A stretch of 64,000 bases of DNA, taken from positions 62,001 through 126,000 of the forward strand of contig RAZA01000002.1 in the NCBI GenBank assembly GCA_003612485.1, written 5' to 3'. This document shows positions 46,384 to 56,659 of the stretch, one piece after another. The position numbers and the translations under genes were made by a program. The notes beneath the pieces are model-generated. The model ran no database searches. It had not been told where the DNA came from and saw nothing but the letters and a program-made list of their open reading frames with translations. Position 1 is the stretch's first letter. Every line of letters begins with the position of its first letter. The stretch comes from a bacterium D16-50. Its GTDB lineage: Bacteria > Bacillota > Clostridia > Lachnospirales > Lachnospiraceae.

Positions 46384-46941
46384 TTAATCTCCAGAATTGA
46401 ATTCTACAAGCTTTTCCCAGTCTATTCCGCCATCCTCTTTGCAGAAGTCATTGGAAAACTCTCTCACCAGCCGATTAAATGCCTTATTATAGCTTTCTTT
46501 ATAATCCGCTACATATTTCTCCGGCATATCTCCCATATATGTAATGATCTTTGTGTAAAATTCTTCATCTCCGGTTAACTCCGTCCAGAATTTCTTGCCA
46601 GCTAACTCTTGATATATTCTTGGTTTTCCTCGTCCTGACTCCGCTTTTTTCCCATAGCAATAGCCAATATAAGCCTCATATCGCGCTTTTGCCTGTTGTG
46701 CAAGCTTTGATGCTTGTACGAAATTCTGCTCCTGACGCTTTTTGCTGTCAGCATTAAATACAGCGGGGCCGCTTTTCATCGCCTTTGCTCGATATAAATA
46801 CGGATTCTTACGTCTCATCACTTTCTGAATATTCAACGTGTCCACATTCTCGATCAAAGTATCATAAAATGTTTCCAAAGCAGCTGCAATGGCTTGAATC
46901 ACCGCCTGCTCATCATAAGAATTATTTAACGCCATACACAT
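46384..46941 (-). CDS. Internally deleted PmeII-like restriction endonuclease
   Basis: This 185-residue protein resembles the PmeII family of type II endonucleases at both ends: 'NPYLYRAKAM' near residue 48, and 'KSGPAVFNA' followed by 'YIGYCYGK', 'FWTELTGDEEFYTKI' and 'FCKEDGGIDWEKLVEFNSG'. From memory the family has about 270-300 residues, with an acidic catalytic stretch between 'RAK' and 'KSGP'. Here the two are joined directly, so about 80-100 residues with the PD-(D/E)xK acidic positions appear deleted in frame and only the Lys remains. It is probably inactive. It overlaps the methyltransferase gene by 20 bp and ends 17 bp before the MFS-GH2 gene. Identification is by recalled family pattern. 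Confidence 0.55.
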   Translation of the reverse strand: MCMALNNSYDEQAVIQAIAAALETFYDTLIENVDTLNIQKVMRRKNPYLYRAKAMKSGPAVFNADSKKRQEQNFVQASKLAQQAKARYEAYIGYCYGKKAESGRGKPRIYQELAGKKFWTELTGDEEFYTKIITYMGDMPEKYVADYKESYNKAFNRLVREFSNDFCKEDGGIDWEKLVEFNSGD

Positions 46942-48052
46942 CCCCCCTCAGTTCAATTGCATTTCTTATTCTGCTATGTACGCTTGTACCCCGAAAGCGT
47001 TTTGTCTCTACGATTGCTGATTGTTCTGCCGTAGCTATAATTGCATTTCCAATAGCTTCCGCCAATCCCACCGGAACTGCATTTCCAATCTGCCTATATT
47101 TCGCCGCAATGGTTCCTATGAACCTCCAATCCTCAGGAAATTGTTGTATTCTCGCATATTCCTTGACGCTTAAAGGTCTGTCCTTTGTAGGATGGCACAT
47201 CATGGTAGCCTTCTGCACTGGTGAAGTGACCAGTGTAGGTGATGGCTGCATATAAGACAGCCTTCGATAAAATCCTACTTTTCCTCCCCCCGATTTGTAT
47301 GCCCCTCCCATAGCAATCGGTATCACTTCCTCAGGCAAATCCCTCCAATTGCCACCTTCTGGTATCATTTTAAGAAACTTCAGTCTCCCTTCGCTAAAAG
47401 CGGCACATTCGCTTGCATCATTTTCCAGATCTGATATCGCAGAGCTCAACTGATTCCATTGATGACTTTTTTTCTGGTGCATTGGGAAATGTGTTGGAAT
47501 CGGAAGAAAAATATCCTCTTGATCCCTGCTGCCAATCATCACAAATCGTTCTCGAAACTGCGGTACTCCGTAATTGACCGCATCCAATACGCCATATACA
47601 ATCTTATATCCCAACCTGCTAAATTCTGCAAGGATTACATCCAAGACAGTCCCCCATCCTTGTTCTAAATCATTTTTGTTCTGCTCTTCAGTGGACATGC
47701 GCTTCAACGATGCAGACATAATGCCTTTTACATTCTCCATCACAAAGAAACGAGGTCTGATGTAATCAATCATTCTAATGAAATCCATAAATAGACTACC
47801 CCTCGGATCATTGATGCCAAGACGTTTTCCAGCAGTAGAAAAGGGCTGGCAAGGCGGTCCCCCGCAAACAAGGAACGGCTCCCCTATTTTCAATCCGGTC
47901 AAATCAAGCAATTCCTGCGGTTGTATTGCCCTTATATCTCCGTCCAACACATAGTACCCGTTTGCGCGCATGGTCTTCACACAAGTTTGATCAAAATCCT
48001 GCCCAAGCACCACATTCAGACCTGCTTTTTCAAGACCTATATCCAAACCCAT
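46922..48052 (-). CDS. DNA (cytosine-5) methyltransferase with broken 5' end
   Basis: This is a C5-cytosine methyltransferase of a type II R-M system. Catalytic motif IV 'GGPPCQPFSTAGKR' (Cys nucleophile), motif VI 'VMENVKG', motif VIII 'FRERFVMIGSR', and late motifs 'PSPTLVTSP' and 'QIGNAVPVGLAEAIG' are intact. The in-frame ATG at 48052 lies inside motif I. Just upstream, the same frame encodes F-S-G-A, then Gly and a TAG stop, so SAM-binding motif I 'FSGAMGLD' is cut from any start. The likely original ATG is at 48102, behind GGAGAAGG and a good promoter, but in another frame. One or two small indels (a 7-T run at 48080-48086 and 48062-48068) explain this. Probably non-functional unless it is a sequencing error. 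Confidence 0.78.
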   Translation of the reverse strand: MGLDIGLEKAGLNVVLGQDFDQTCVKTMRANGYYVLDGDIRAIQPQELLDLTGLKIGEPFLVCGGPPCQPFSTAGKRLGINDPRGSLFMDFIRMIDYIRPRFFVMENVKGIMSASLKRMSTEEQNKNDLEQGWGTVLDVILAEFSRLGYKIVYGVLDAVNYGVPQFRERFVMIGSRDQEDIFLPIPTHFPMHQKKSHQWNQLSSAISDLENDASECAAFSEGRLKFLKMIPEGGNWRDLPEEVIPIAMGGAYKSGGGKVGFYRRLSYMQPSPTLVTSPVQKATMMCHPTKDRPLSVKEYARIQQFPEDWRFIGTIAAKYRQIGNAVPVGLAEAIGNAIIATAEQSAIVETKRFRGTSVHSRIRNAIELRGDVYGVK

Positions 48053-48151
48053 GGCACCTGAGAATCCCTACCAGCTTGATTTTTTTCTTGTATGCTTTTC
48101 ATTAGCGCCCTTCTCCGTTCCACCAATATACCGCCTTCCAATCTTGACATT

Positions 48152-48180
48152 ATTATACTCCATTGTCCCCAGAATTCCAA
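48152..48180 (-). promoter_or_regulatory. Promoter of the methyltransferase gene
   Basis: On the minus strand TTGGAA (48175-48180), a 17-bp spacer and a perfect TATAAT (48152-48157) lie about 50 bp before the probable original start at 48102. This supports 48102 as the ancestral start. Confidence 0.6.
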
Positions 48181-48277
48181 TAAGCCAGAAAACGAAGGTA
48201 CTTAGCTTTAAAAAAGAAAGAAACAGAGTCTGCGAAGAGCATTTTACCCTTAACACATACTCTGTTCCACTTCCATC

Positions 48278-48305
48278 AAACTAAACATGACGCAAAGTTT
48301 AGTTT
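48278..48305. terminator. Hairpin downstream of ilvC
   Basis: AAACTAAAC (48278-48286) and GTTTAGTTT (48297-48305) form a 9-bp AT-rich stem between ilvC and the R-M genes. It is weak as a terminator but sits where the ilv transcript should end. Confidence 0.4.
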
Positions 48306-48336
48306 ATATTTCACATCAATAAACTTACCATGATAC

Positions 48337-49913
<1,577 letters not shown>

Positions 49914-50063
49914 CAGGTTGCACCTCTCTCCCTCTATACATTCGGAAACTCTTTGGCTATCATACCAATTTCTCGGACAAATGTCAACAAAAACACTTTA
50001 GCCTTTTAAATCCTTAAACTGTCCCAAGGCATCCGCAGCCCTGCCATTGCAAAAAAATATGCT

Positions 50064-50558
50064 TTATTTTTCGTCGTTCTCGCAGCACTTGCACAGTGCA
50101 AGAGTCCCGGTTCGGGCCACTTCCACAATGCTGATCGACTGGAGCATCTTGATCATCAGCTTGATTTTCTCAGGTTCGCTGCAGATCTGTATCATCATGA
50201 AATGTTTGGACATGTCCACGATCTCCGCCTTCATGATCTCACACAGCTCCATGATTTCCCTGCGGTTGTTTTTATTGTACTTGATCTTGATCAGCATCAG
50301 CTCCCTATTTATGCACTGATGCTCAGCAAAGGTCTTCACTTTGATTACATCCAGTTTTTTGTTCAGCTGCTTCTCGATCTGCTCAATGGTGCGCTCGTCG
50401 CCGCTGCTGACGATGGTCATACAGGATACGGCAGGGTCGTCCGTCTCCCCCACAGCCAGACTGTCGATATTGAAACACCGTCTGGAAAACAGTCCCGCCA
50501 CCTTGCACAGCACACCGGATCGGTTCTCCGCCAACACGGAATAGATTCTTCTCTTCAT
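50064..50558 (-). CDS. Second, divergent acetolactate synthase small subunit
   Basis: This 164-residue protein has the same two-domain layout as IlvN: ACT domain 'ENRSGVLCKVAGLFSRRCFNIDSLAVG', then 'NRELMLIKIKYNKNNRREIM' and 'HFMMIQICSEPEKIKLMIKML'. It ends in an unusual Cys-containing tail ('ALCKCCENDE'). It shares the regulatory fold but differs widely from its neighbour, so it is a paralogue rather than a recent copy. It lies between ilvB and ilvN. It may tune the enzyme to a second ligand or form mixed complexes, which is inference. Confidence 0.87.
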   Translation of the reverse strand: MKRRIYSVLAENRSGVLCKVAGLFSRRCFNIDSLAVGETDDPAVSCMTIVSSGDERTIEQIEKQLNKKLDVIKVKTFAEHQCINRELMLIKIKYNKNNRREIMELCEIMKAEIVDMSKHFMMIQICSEPEKIKLMIKMLQSISIVEVARTGTLALCKCCENDEK

Positions 50559-50641
50559 CCTTCTGCTCCTCTCAAATCAGTTCCTTAGAAACCAAATGCC
50601 CCTATCTGAATCAGCCATCTTATGACCCTTTTCCAGATCCC

Positions 50642-52255
50642 CTATACCAGATCCATAGGATCTATGATGCATTCCAGCAGCATAGAAACATCATCCTTCA
50701 AAAAGGCATCTATGGTCTCGTCGCACTTCTCCATATTCTCAAGCCGTAGGAAAGGTATGCCGTAAGCGGAGGAAAGCTTCTCCAAGTCCGGGCTGCCCGA
50801 CAGATCCACCACGGAATAATTGTCCTTATATGTAAAGTGCTGGTACTGACGAACCATGCCCAGATAATTGTTCTTGAGCACCACGATCTTCACCGGGATA
50901 TCGTGCTGGCACATGGTAGCCAGCTCCATCATGGACATCTGGAAGGAACCGTCGCCGCAGACCGCCACCACCTGACGCTTAGGAGCCGCCACCTTTGCGC
51001 CCATAGCGGCGGGAATGGAATACCCCATGGTTCCCATGCCGCCCGTTGTCATGAACTTTCCCTTCCGCACCTTTGCGTAGCCGCAGGACCAGATCTGGTT
51101 CTGCCCCACGTCCGCTACATAAATGCCGTCCTCCTCCATCCGTTCGGTGAGCCGCATGATGAAGGCGGCAGGATCCACGTAGGCGGGATCGGGTTTGCGC
51201 TTGGTAGCCAGAGTCCGCCTGAAATTTTTCAAAGTCTCTATCCATTCCTGAGTGCTGCAGGAGAATTCCTCTTTCTCCAGATCCTCGAAGATATGTTTCG
51301 CATCCCCCACAAGAGGAATGGTGGGGCCCGCATTCTTGCCGATTTCCGCCGGGTCCACGTCGATATGCACCAGTACTTTGTTGCGGGTGATCATGTCCGG
51401 CTGGTTCACGGCGCGGTCGGCCACTCTGGCCCCCACCATGATCAGCAGATCCGATTCGTTCATGGCACGGTTGGCATAGGCCTTGCCGTTGTTTCCCACC
51501 ATCCTGAAATACAGCGGATGATCCGTGGGCATGACCCCGATTCCCATCATGGTAGACACTACAGGAATTTGATGCTTTTCCGCAAAGCTGCAAAGCTCCT
51601 TCTCCGCACCGCCCAGCAGCACGCCGCCCCCGGCACAGATCAGAGGGCGCTTTGCCTTCTCCAGCTCCCGCACCACCTTCTTGATCTGTACCATGTTGCC
51701 CTTGACGGTGGGCTTATAGGTTCGCAGAGACACGGATTCCGGATATTTAAATCTGGTTACGGAAGCGTTCTGCACATCGATAGGTACATCGATAAGCACA
51801 GGGCCCTTTCTGCCTGTGTTGGCTATGTGGAAAGCTTCTTTGACGATTCTGGGAATTTCGTTGGCATCCTTCACCAGATAACTATACTTTACAAAGGACT
51901 CCACCGCTCCGGTTATGTCAGCCTCCTGAAACACATCGCTGCCCAGAAGCTCACTGTTCACCTGCCCTGTGATACAGATCAAGGGAATGCTGTCCGCAAA
52001 GGCAGTGGCGATGCCTGTGATCACGTTGGTGGCGCCCGGGCCGGAGGTCACTGCACAGACTCCGGGCCTTCCCGTGATTCTGGATACCCCGCTGGCCGCA
52101 TGGGCGGCATTCTGTTCCGTGCGAATGAGAATGGTTCGGATATCGGATTCCAGTATGCTGTTGTAAAAAGGACAAATGGCTACACCGGGATAGCCGAATA
52201 CCGTGGTAACTCCCTCTGCCTCAAGACACTTGACAATTGCGTCTGCACCTATCAT
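50642..52255 (-). CDS. ilvB: Acetolactate synthase large subunit
   Basis: This 537-residue thiamine-diphosphate enzyme condenses pyruvate with pyruvate or 2-oxobutyrate at the entry of branched-chain amino acid synthesis. It shows 'VFGYPGVAICPFYNSI' at the start, the catalytic Glu in 'RTEQNAAHAASG', 'TSGPGATNVITGIA', and the ThDP/Mg motif 'GDGSFQMSMMELATM' with 'NNYLGMVRQ'. AGGAGG precedes the ATG. The 92-bp leader holds four imperfect CTGACAGAA-type repeats but no T-box or leader peptide that I could see. First of ilvB, two small subunits, and ilvC. Confidence 0.94.
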   Translation of the reverse strand: MIGADAIVKCLEAEGVTTVFGYPGVAICPFYNSILESDIRTILIRTEQNAAHAASGVSRITGRPGVCAVTSGPGATNVITGIATAFADSIPLICITGQVNSELLGSDVFQEADITGAVESFVKYSYLVKDANEIPRIVKEAFHIANTGRKGPVLIDVPIDVQNASVTRFKYPESVSLRTYKPTVKGNMVQIKKVVRELEKAKRPLICAGGGVLLGGAEKELCSFAEKHQIPVVSTMMGIGVMPTDHPLYFRMVGNNGKAYANRAMNESDLLIMVGARVADRAVNQPDMITRNKVLVHIDVDPAEIGKNAGPTIPLVGDAKHIFEDLEKEEFSCSTQEWIETLKNFRRTLATKRKPDPAYVDPAAFIMRLTERMEEDGIYVADVGQNQIWSCGYAKVRKGKFMTTGGMGTMGYSIPAAMGAKVAAPKRQVVAVCGDGSFQMSMMELATMCQHDIPVKIVVLKNNYLGMVRQYQHFTYKDNYSVVDLSGSPDLEKLSSAYGIPFLRLENMEKCDETIDAFLKDDVSMLLECIIDPMDLV

Positions 52256-52347
52256 ATTTTATCCTCCTGATTTTAATTCCCCATGTATTTTTGTCAGATT
52301 CCGCCAGATTCTTGATTCTGTCAGGTTCCTCTTAGATATGCTTTCTG

Positions 52348-52716
52348 TCAGAGTTTTCTCTGAAATCCCAGATAGCGGGTTCCCTGAAAGGTCAGCCTGC
52401 CGTAATCCCCCTCTGCCAGCAGTCCATATTCTTTCCCCCTTACGCTCAGTTCCATCCGATCGCCGCTCTCCACCTGAAAAGTGACATAATAGCTTGTGGA
52501 AGTTGACATATGCTCTCCGTGAGCCCCGCCGTTATGATGACTCACCGCCATTCTTTTGGAAACGATTGCTGCCTCCACCGTCAGCTGGGGGGAATGATTG
52601 TTCTTGTTCCATTGAAGCAGCCCCCTCAGAATCGTAAATATAAATATGGCAATAAACAAGACGAAAACGAAACCAAATAGTCCCTCAAACAGCCCGCTGG
52701 TAAAAAAATAACCCAT
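52348..52716 (-). CDS. DUF2500 domain-containing protein
   Basis: This 122-residue protein has one N-terminal membrane segment (about residues 10-33) and a beta-rich soluble domain with the DUF2500 pattern 'VEAAIVSKRMAVSHHN', 'YYVTFQVESGDRMELSVRGKEYGLLAEGDYGRLTFQGTR'. The function of the family is unknown. It is 92 bp upstream of ilvB on the same strand and could share a transcript. Confidence 0.85.
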   Translation of the reverse strand: MGYFFTSGLFEGLFGFVFVLFIAIFIFTILRGLLQWNKNNHSPQLTVEAAIVSKRMAVSHHNGGAHGEHMSTSTSYYVTFQVESGDRMELSVRGKEYGLLAEGDYGRLTFQGTRYLGFQRKL

Positions 52717-52798
52717 AACCCTCCCCCATCTTGCAGTCCTGCAAGCATATCATTTCCAAATTTGCAGCAGCTCTTTTATCCGGAACCCCCTTACCCAT

Positions 52799-53194
52799 TT
52801 ACCAATGCAGCTCACACTTACCGGTTGCACTCTTAAAGTTCCATTGCAAATAATATTTATTTCTTTTATCAATTTCTATTTTCCCATAAGGGACCTGTCG
52901 GTTCAATATCAACAATTGTTGTTTTTTCTTATCCAGCAGAATCACCTCTGCATCTCCCTTTGACAATTGAGCATCAAAGGTAAAATCATATGTTCTGCTT
53001 TCCTGAAACCTTCCCACATGCCTGACCCAGCCATTACACGAGCTCAAATTTGCCTTGTCAGAATTTTTGCCGGGACGAAATGCAAATAAAACTGCAACGA
53101 TACTCTTTGTCACCCCAAATCCCTTACAATAAAGCAGGTATACAATAGTACCGACAGCCGCTATGGAGACTCCTGAATATAACCAACTGTTCAT
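52799..53194 (-). CDS. Hypothetical single-pass membrane protein
   Basis: This 131-residue protein is not recognised. One N-terminal membrane helix ('YSGVSIAAVGTIVYLLY', about residues 6-23) is followed by a short basic stretch and a beta-rich domain with charged Lys/Asp segments ('DAEVILLDKKKQQLLIL'). It contains few cysteines and no catalytic motif. Its base composition is more AT-rich than neighbouring genes, which may indicate transfer. It lies between the DUF2500 and metH genes. Confidence 0.6.
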   Translation of the reverse strand: MNSWLYSGVSIAAVGTIVYLLYCKGFGVTKSIVAVLFAFRPGKNSDKANLSSCNGWVRHVGRFQESRTYDFTFDAQLSKGDAEVILLDKKKQQLLILNRQVPYGKIEIDKRNKYYLQWNFKSATGKCELHW

Positions 53195-53231
53195 TGCTTC
53201 ACCTCCAAAAGAGTTCCGGTTCCCTTCACAA

Positions 53232-55826
53232 TCATGATATAAGGGTCCCCGCCACCTTCACGGCCTCGGCGGCATCCGCCGAATAACCGTCCGCACCGAT
53301 CTGCTCTGCATAGTCGCGGGTGATGACCGCGCCCCCCACCATGATCTTTGCAGTTACTCCCTCCTGCCTCGCATAGGTTATGACCTCTTTCATGCGCTGC
53401 ATGGTGGTGGTCATGAGAGCCGACAGCGCGATGATCTGGGCATTGTTCTCCTTTGCGGCGCGGATGATTTCCTCCTTAGGCACGTCCTTGCCAAGGTCTA
53501 TGACTTGAAATCCATAATTTTTCAGCATCAGCGCCACCAGATTCTTTCCGATATCATGGATGTCGCCTTCCACTGTAGCGATGACCACCACCGGTTTGTC
53601 TTGTTCCTGCGCCTCCTGAAGCAGCAACGGCTCCAGAATCTCAATGGAATTCTTCATGGCCTCGGCGCTGGCGATCAGCTGAGGCAGGAAATATTTTCCC
53701 TTGTCGAACAGCTCTCCCACCTGATTGATGGCGGGAAGAAGGATCTCGTTCAGGAGAACGGCCGGCTCCTCGTAGGCAAGAGCCTCCCTTGTAAAGGCGG
53801 CGATTCCGCTGCGGTTTCCCTTTAACACCCCATTGCGAAGATTTTGCCTATGGGGCGCTTCCGTTTCCGTCTCATGTTTTCCGTCTTTTCCCTTGGAAGC
53901 ATCCAGTGCCTCTTTGCTGTCTTCCCCGCTTCTGCCATTTCCTCGGCCTTCCGTATGCTCTTGGCTTTTGCCGTTTGCGCCCATTCCATCTTTCTTTGTC
54001 TGCACCGCGGTTTCCGCCAAGGCCTCTTGTATTTTTTTCTGGGCGGCAGCTTCTTTTTTCGCTCTGTTTTCGGCCACGGTTCCTGCATACTCGATATACC
54101 GGATGTCTCCGTTTTCCTTGGCCAGCAGCAGATCCGTTGCAAGCGCGCAGCTCACCAGCAGTTCCTGAGACGGATTGGCGATGGCCATCGTCAGCCCTTC
54201 CCTTATAGCCAAGGTCAAAAATGCCGTGTTCACGAATCCTCTCTCCGGCATGCCGAAAGATATATTGGACAAGCCGCAGATAGTGGCAAGCCCCTGCTCT
54301 TTGCAAAAGCGAATGGTCTCCAGAGTTTCCAGAGCAGCCCTTTTGTTGGCTCCCACGGTGGTCACCAGACCGTCCACCACCACGTCCTCTTTCTCCATGC
54401 CCAGCGAATACGCCCTATCCAGCACGGTTTCTATGATCTGTATCTTCTCTTGAATGTTTTCCGGCAGCCCCTTGTCGGAAAGGGGAAGCAGGATGAACAT
54501 TGCGCCGTATTTTTTCACTATGGGCAGGAGCTTCCGGAATTTTTCCGTCTCCAGAGAAACGGAGTTCACCAAGGCCCTGCCGGGATAGCGGCGAAGGGCC
54601 GCCTCCAGCACCTCCACATGGCTGGAATCCAGCGAAAGAGGCAGATTTGTGACACAGCCCACCTCCTCTACCGCCCGGAGCATCATCTGTTTTTCGTCAA
54701 TTCCCCCCATACCCATGTTCACATCCAGAATTTGGGCTCCGCACTGTTCCTGCTCCTGAGCAAACTGCAGCACCTTGTCAAAACAGCCCTCCCGAAGCTG
54801 AGCCTGCAGGAGCTTCTTCCCCGTGGGATTGATCCGCTCCCCCACAATGAGAAAGCCGTCGTCTAGGCCGAATTCTACTGTCTGACGCTCAGAGGCAAGG
54901 AAACGCCGGCCATCCTCCCGCCTTCTTGCGATGGGCGCCCGCCCCCTTCCAATGGTTCTGCAAAGCAGATCTATGTATTCAGGATCGGTGCCGCAGCAGC
55001 CGCCTAAAATGGTGGCTCCCGCTTCCGCCAGTCCCCGCATTTCTTCCGCAAACTCCGCCTTGTCCATGTTGTAGCGGGTATTTCCAAGCTCGTCCACATA
55101 GGGCAGTCCCGCATTGGGTTTGGCGATAATGGGGATCTTTTTGGTGCAGGCCGCCATGTCCGCCACCATCCGGCGCATGTATGCCGGCCCTGCGGAACAG
55201 TTCACGCCCACGGCGGCGGCCCCGAGACTTTCCAGCACCACGGCGGCGGTCTTTGCATCCGTGCCGTACAAGGTTCTTGCATCTGACTCGAAAGTCATGG
55301 TCACCATCACCGGCAGCTGGCAGGTCTCCTTTGCCGCGATCAATGCCGCCCGGGCTTCCGCCAGACTCATCATGGTCTCCACCACCAGCAGATCCACTCC
55401 CGCTTCCGCCAAATATGTGATCTGTTCCTTATAGATGTCTATCAGCTCCTCCAGCTCCATTTTCCCCATGGGCTGCAGCAGCTCTCCCGTCATGGTCAGA
55501 TCCCCTGCGACATAGACGGGCCTGCCGGCTCCCGACGCGGCCTCTCTGGAAATTCCCACCAGAGAGCGTATCATGGCAGCCATCTGATTTTCCAGTCCGT
55601 ATTCCGCCAATTTGACCCTATTGGCCGTAAAGGTAGGCGCATAGAGAATGTCCGCGCCCGCCTCCACATAACGCCTCTGCAGATCCAGCATCACCTCCGG
55701 ATGTTCCAGTATCCACTTTTCCGGACAGACCCCCGCCGGCATGCCGGCCTTTACCAGATTTGATCCCGTGGCCCCGTCCAGATACAGAAAGTTCTCCGCA
55801 ATGCGGCTAAACTCGTCCCTTGTCAT
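53232..55826 (-). CDS. metH: Methionine synthase, B12-dependent, without reactivation domain
   Basis: This 864-residue enzyme transfers the methyl group of methyltetrahydrofolate to homocysteine. The homocysteine domain (about residues 1-295) has the Zn cysteines in 'GVNCSAGP' and 'LGGCCGTDPEY'. The pterin domain (about 320-575) carries 'GERINPTGKK' and 'LDVNMG'. The B12 cap and Rossmann domains (about 670-864) have the His ligand motif 'GDIHDIGKNLV'. The C-terminal AdoMet reactivation domain of E. coli MetH is absent. Between pterin and B12 domains lies an odd 75-residue Lys/Glu/Gly/Ser-rich low-complexity linker. GGGGAGG precedes the ATG at 55826; the longer frame is unsupported. No SAM riboswitch was seen upstream. 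Confidence 0.9.
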   Translation of the reverse strand: MTRDEFSRIAENFLYLDGATGSNLVKAGMPAGVCPEKWILEHPEVMLDLQRRYVEAGADILYAPTFTANRVKLAEYGLENQMAAMIRSLVGISREAASGAGRPVYVAGDLTMTGELLQPMGKMELEELIDIYKEQITYLAEAGVDLLVVETMMSLAEARAALIAAKETCQLPVMVTMTFESDARTLYGTDAKTAAVVLESLGAAAVGVNCSAGPAYMRRMVADMAACTKKIPIIAKPNAGLPYVDELGNTRYNMDKAEFAEEMRGLAEAGATILGGCCGTDPEYIDLLCRTIGRGRAPIARRREDGRRFLASERQTVEFGLDDGFLIVGERINPTGKKLLQAQLREGCFDKVLQFAQEQEQCGAQILDVNMGMGGIDEKQMMLRAVEEVGCVTNLPLSLDSSHVEVLEAALRRYPGRALVNSVSLETEKFRKLLPIVKKYGAMFILLPLSDKGLPENIQEKIQIIETVLDRAYSLGMEKEDVVVDGLVTTVGANKRAALETLETIRFCKEQGLATICGLSNISFGMPERGFVNTAFLTLAIREGLTMAIANPSQELLVSCALATDLLLAKENGDIRYIEYAGTVAENRAKKEAAAQKKIQEALAETAVQTKKDGMGANGKSQEHTEGRGNGRSGEDSKEALDASKGKDGKHETETEAPHRQNLRNGVLKGNRSGIAAFTREALAYEEPAVLLNEILLPAINQVGELFDKGKYFLPQLIASAEAMKNSIEILEPLLLQEAQEQDKPVVVIATVEGDIHDIGKNLVALMLKNYGFQVIDLGKDVPKEEIIRAAKENNAQIIALSALMTTTMQRMKEVITYARQEGVTAKIMVGGAVITRDYAEQIGADGYSADAAEAVKVAGTLIS

Positions 55827-56098
55827 ACCATCCTCCCCATGATGCTGCCACAAAACACATGGCATAAAATCTATGCCGTAAACAATTTACTTTTCAAACT
55901 TTTATAGCCATCTTTTATAACCATATACAATGCATTAAAAACTTATTCTATATCATACCATAGACCTAATTTAATAGTAAAGGGGCGGATTTATCCAATT
56001 CTAAGATAAAAACTGTTGCGAAATTGGTCAAACTGTGTTAAATTTTAATAGTATTTGGTATCTTGGCGTGAATCAACATAAAAACGGAGGTTTGAAAA

Positions 56099-56584
56099 TT
56101 GAAAAATCGGACCCACAAGATTCCTATATTTTTCTTGATCATACTTGCCGCCATGCTGCTGACCGCCTGCGGCGAAGATCCCGATCTGGCCCGTTTCCGA
56201 AAGAACATGGATGATTTCTGCACCAAAATTTCAGAGATCGATTCCAGCATCAACAACATAGATGCCCAATCCGAAAACGCCGTCTCCGAGCTTCTGGGCT
56301 ATCTGGACGAGCTGGACGCGACCTTCAAGGACTTTGCGGCTTTGGATTTTCCCGAAGAATTCGATTATCTGGAGGGGCTGGCAGATGAGTCCAGTCAGTA
56401 CATGACAGAGGCGGTGTCCAGCTATCATGAGGCATACAGCAACGGCTCCTACAATGAATACACTGCCGAGTATGCCAGACAAAATTATTCCAGATCCTAT
56501 AAGCGGATTCAGATCATCATCTCTTTCCTGCACGGGGAGGAGCCGGATGATGCCGACCTGAGCATTGAGTACAATCAAGAATAA
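56099..56584 (+). CDS. Small lipoprotein, unknown function
   Basis: This 161-residue secreted lipoprotein starts at a TTG with GGAGG eight bases upstream. The signal peptide ends in 'LLTACGED' (Cys near residue 22). The mature part is helical and acidic, with regularly spaced Ile/Leu and Asp/Ser ('ISEIDSSINNIDAQSENAVSELLGYLDELD'), suggesting a helical bundle, and Tyr/Ser-rich repeats near the end. It is of a type common in clostridia without known function. It ends 20 bp before a perfect terminator palindrome. Confidence 0.7.
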   Translation: MKNRTHKIPIFFLIILAAMLLTACGEDPDLARFRKNMDDFCTKISEIDSSINNIDAQSENAVSELLGYLDELDATFKDFAALDFPEEFDYLEGLADESSQYMTEAVSSYHEAYSNGSYNEYTAEYARQNYSRSYKRIQIIISFLHGEEPDDADLSIEYNQE

Positions 56585-56604
56585 ATACCCTTTGGCCATC
56601 ACGC

Positions 56605-56640
56605 AAGGAGCCCCGAAAACTTAAGTTTTCGGGGCTCCTT
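56605..56640. terminator. Perfect 36-bp palindromic bidirectional terminator
   Basis: AAGGAGCCCCGAAAACTT is followed at once by its exact complement, giving an 18-bp perfect stem between the convergent lipoprotein and DUF4870 genes. A T-rich stretch follows on the plus strand. Confidence 0.85.
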
Positions 56641-56659
56641 GTTTATAGCGAAGCTTCTA

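Noticed and set aside
46384..48102. Mobile element carrying the R-M genes
   Set aside because: No integrase, transposase, terminal inverted repeats or target duplications were found around the AT-rich R-M segment.
50837..52270. 477-codon plus-strand frame opposite ilvB
   Set aside because: Shadow of a gene with intact thiamine-diphosphate motifs on the other strand.
52256..52347. T-box or leader-peptide attenuator before ilvB
   Set aside because: The leader is under 100 bp, with no T-box sequence, no run of branched-chain codons and no terminator hairpin.
55827..56098. SAM or B12 riboswitch before metH
   Set aside because: The 230-bp AT-rich gap shows only a small GGCATA/TATGCC hairpin and none of the conserved riboswitch cores.
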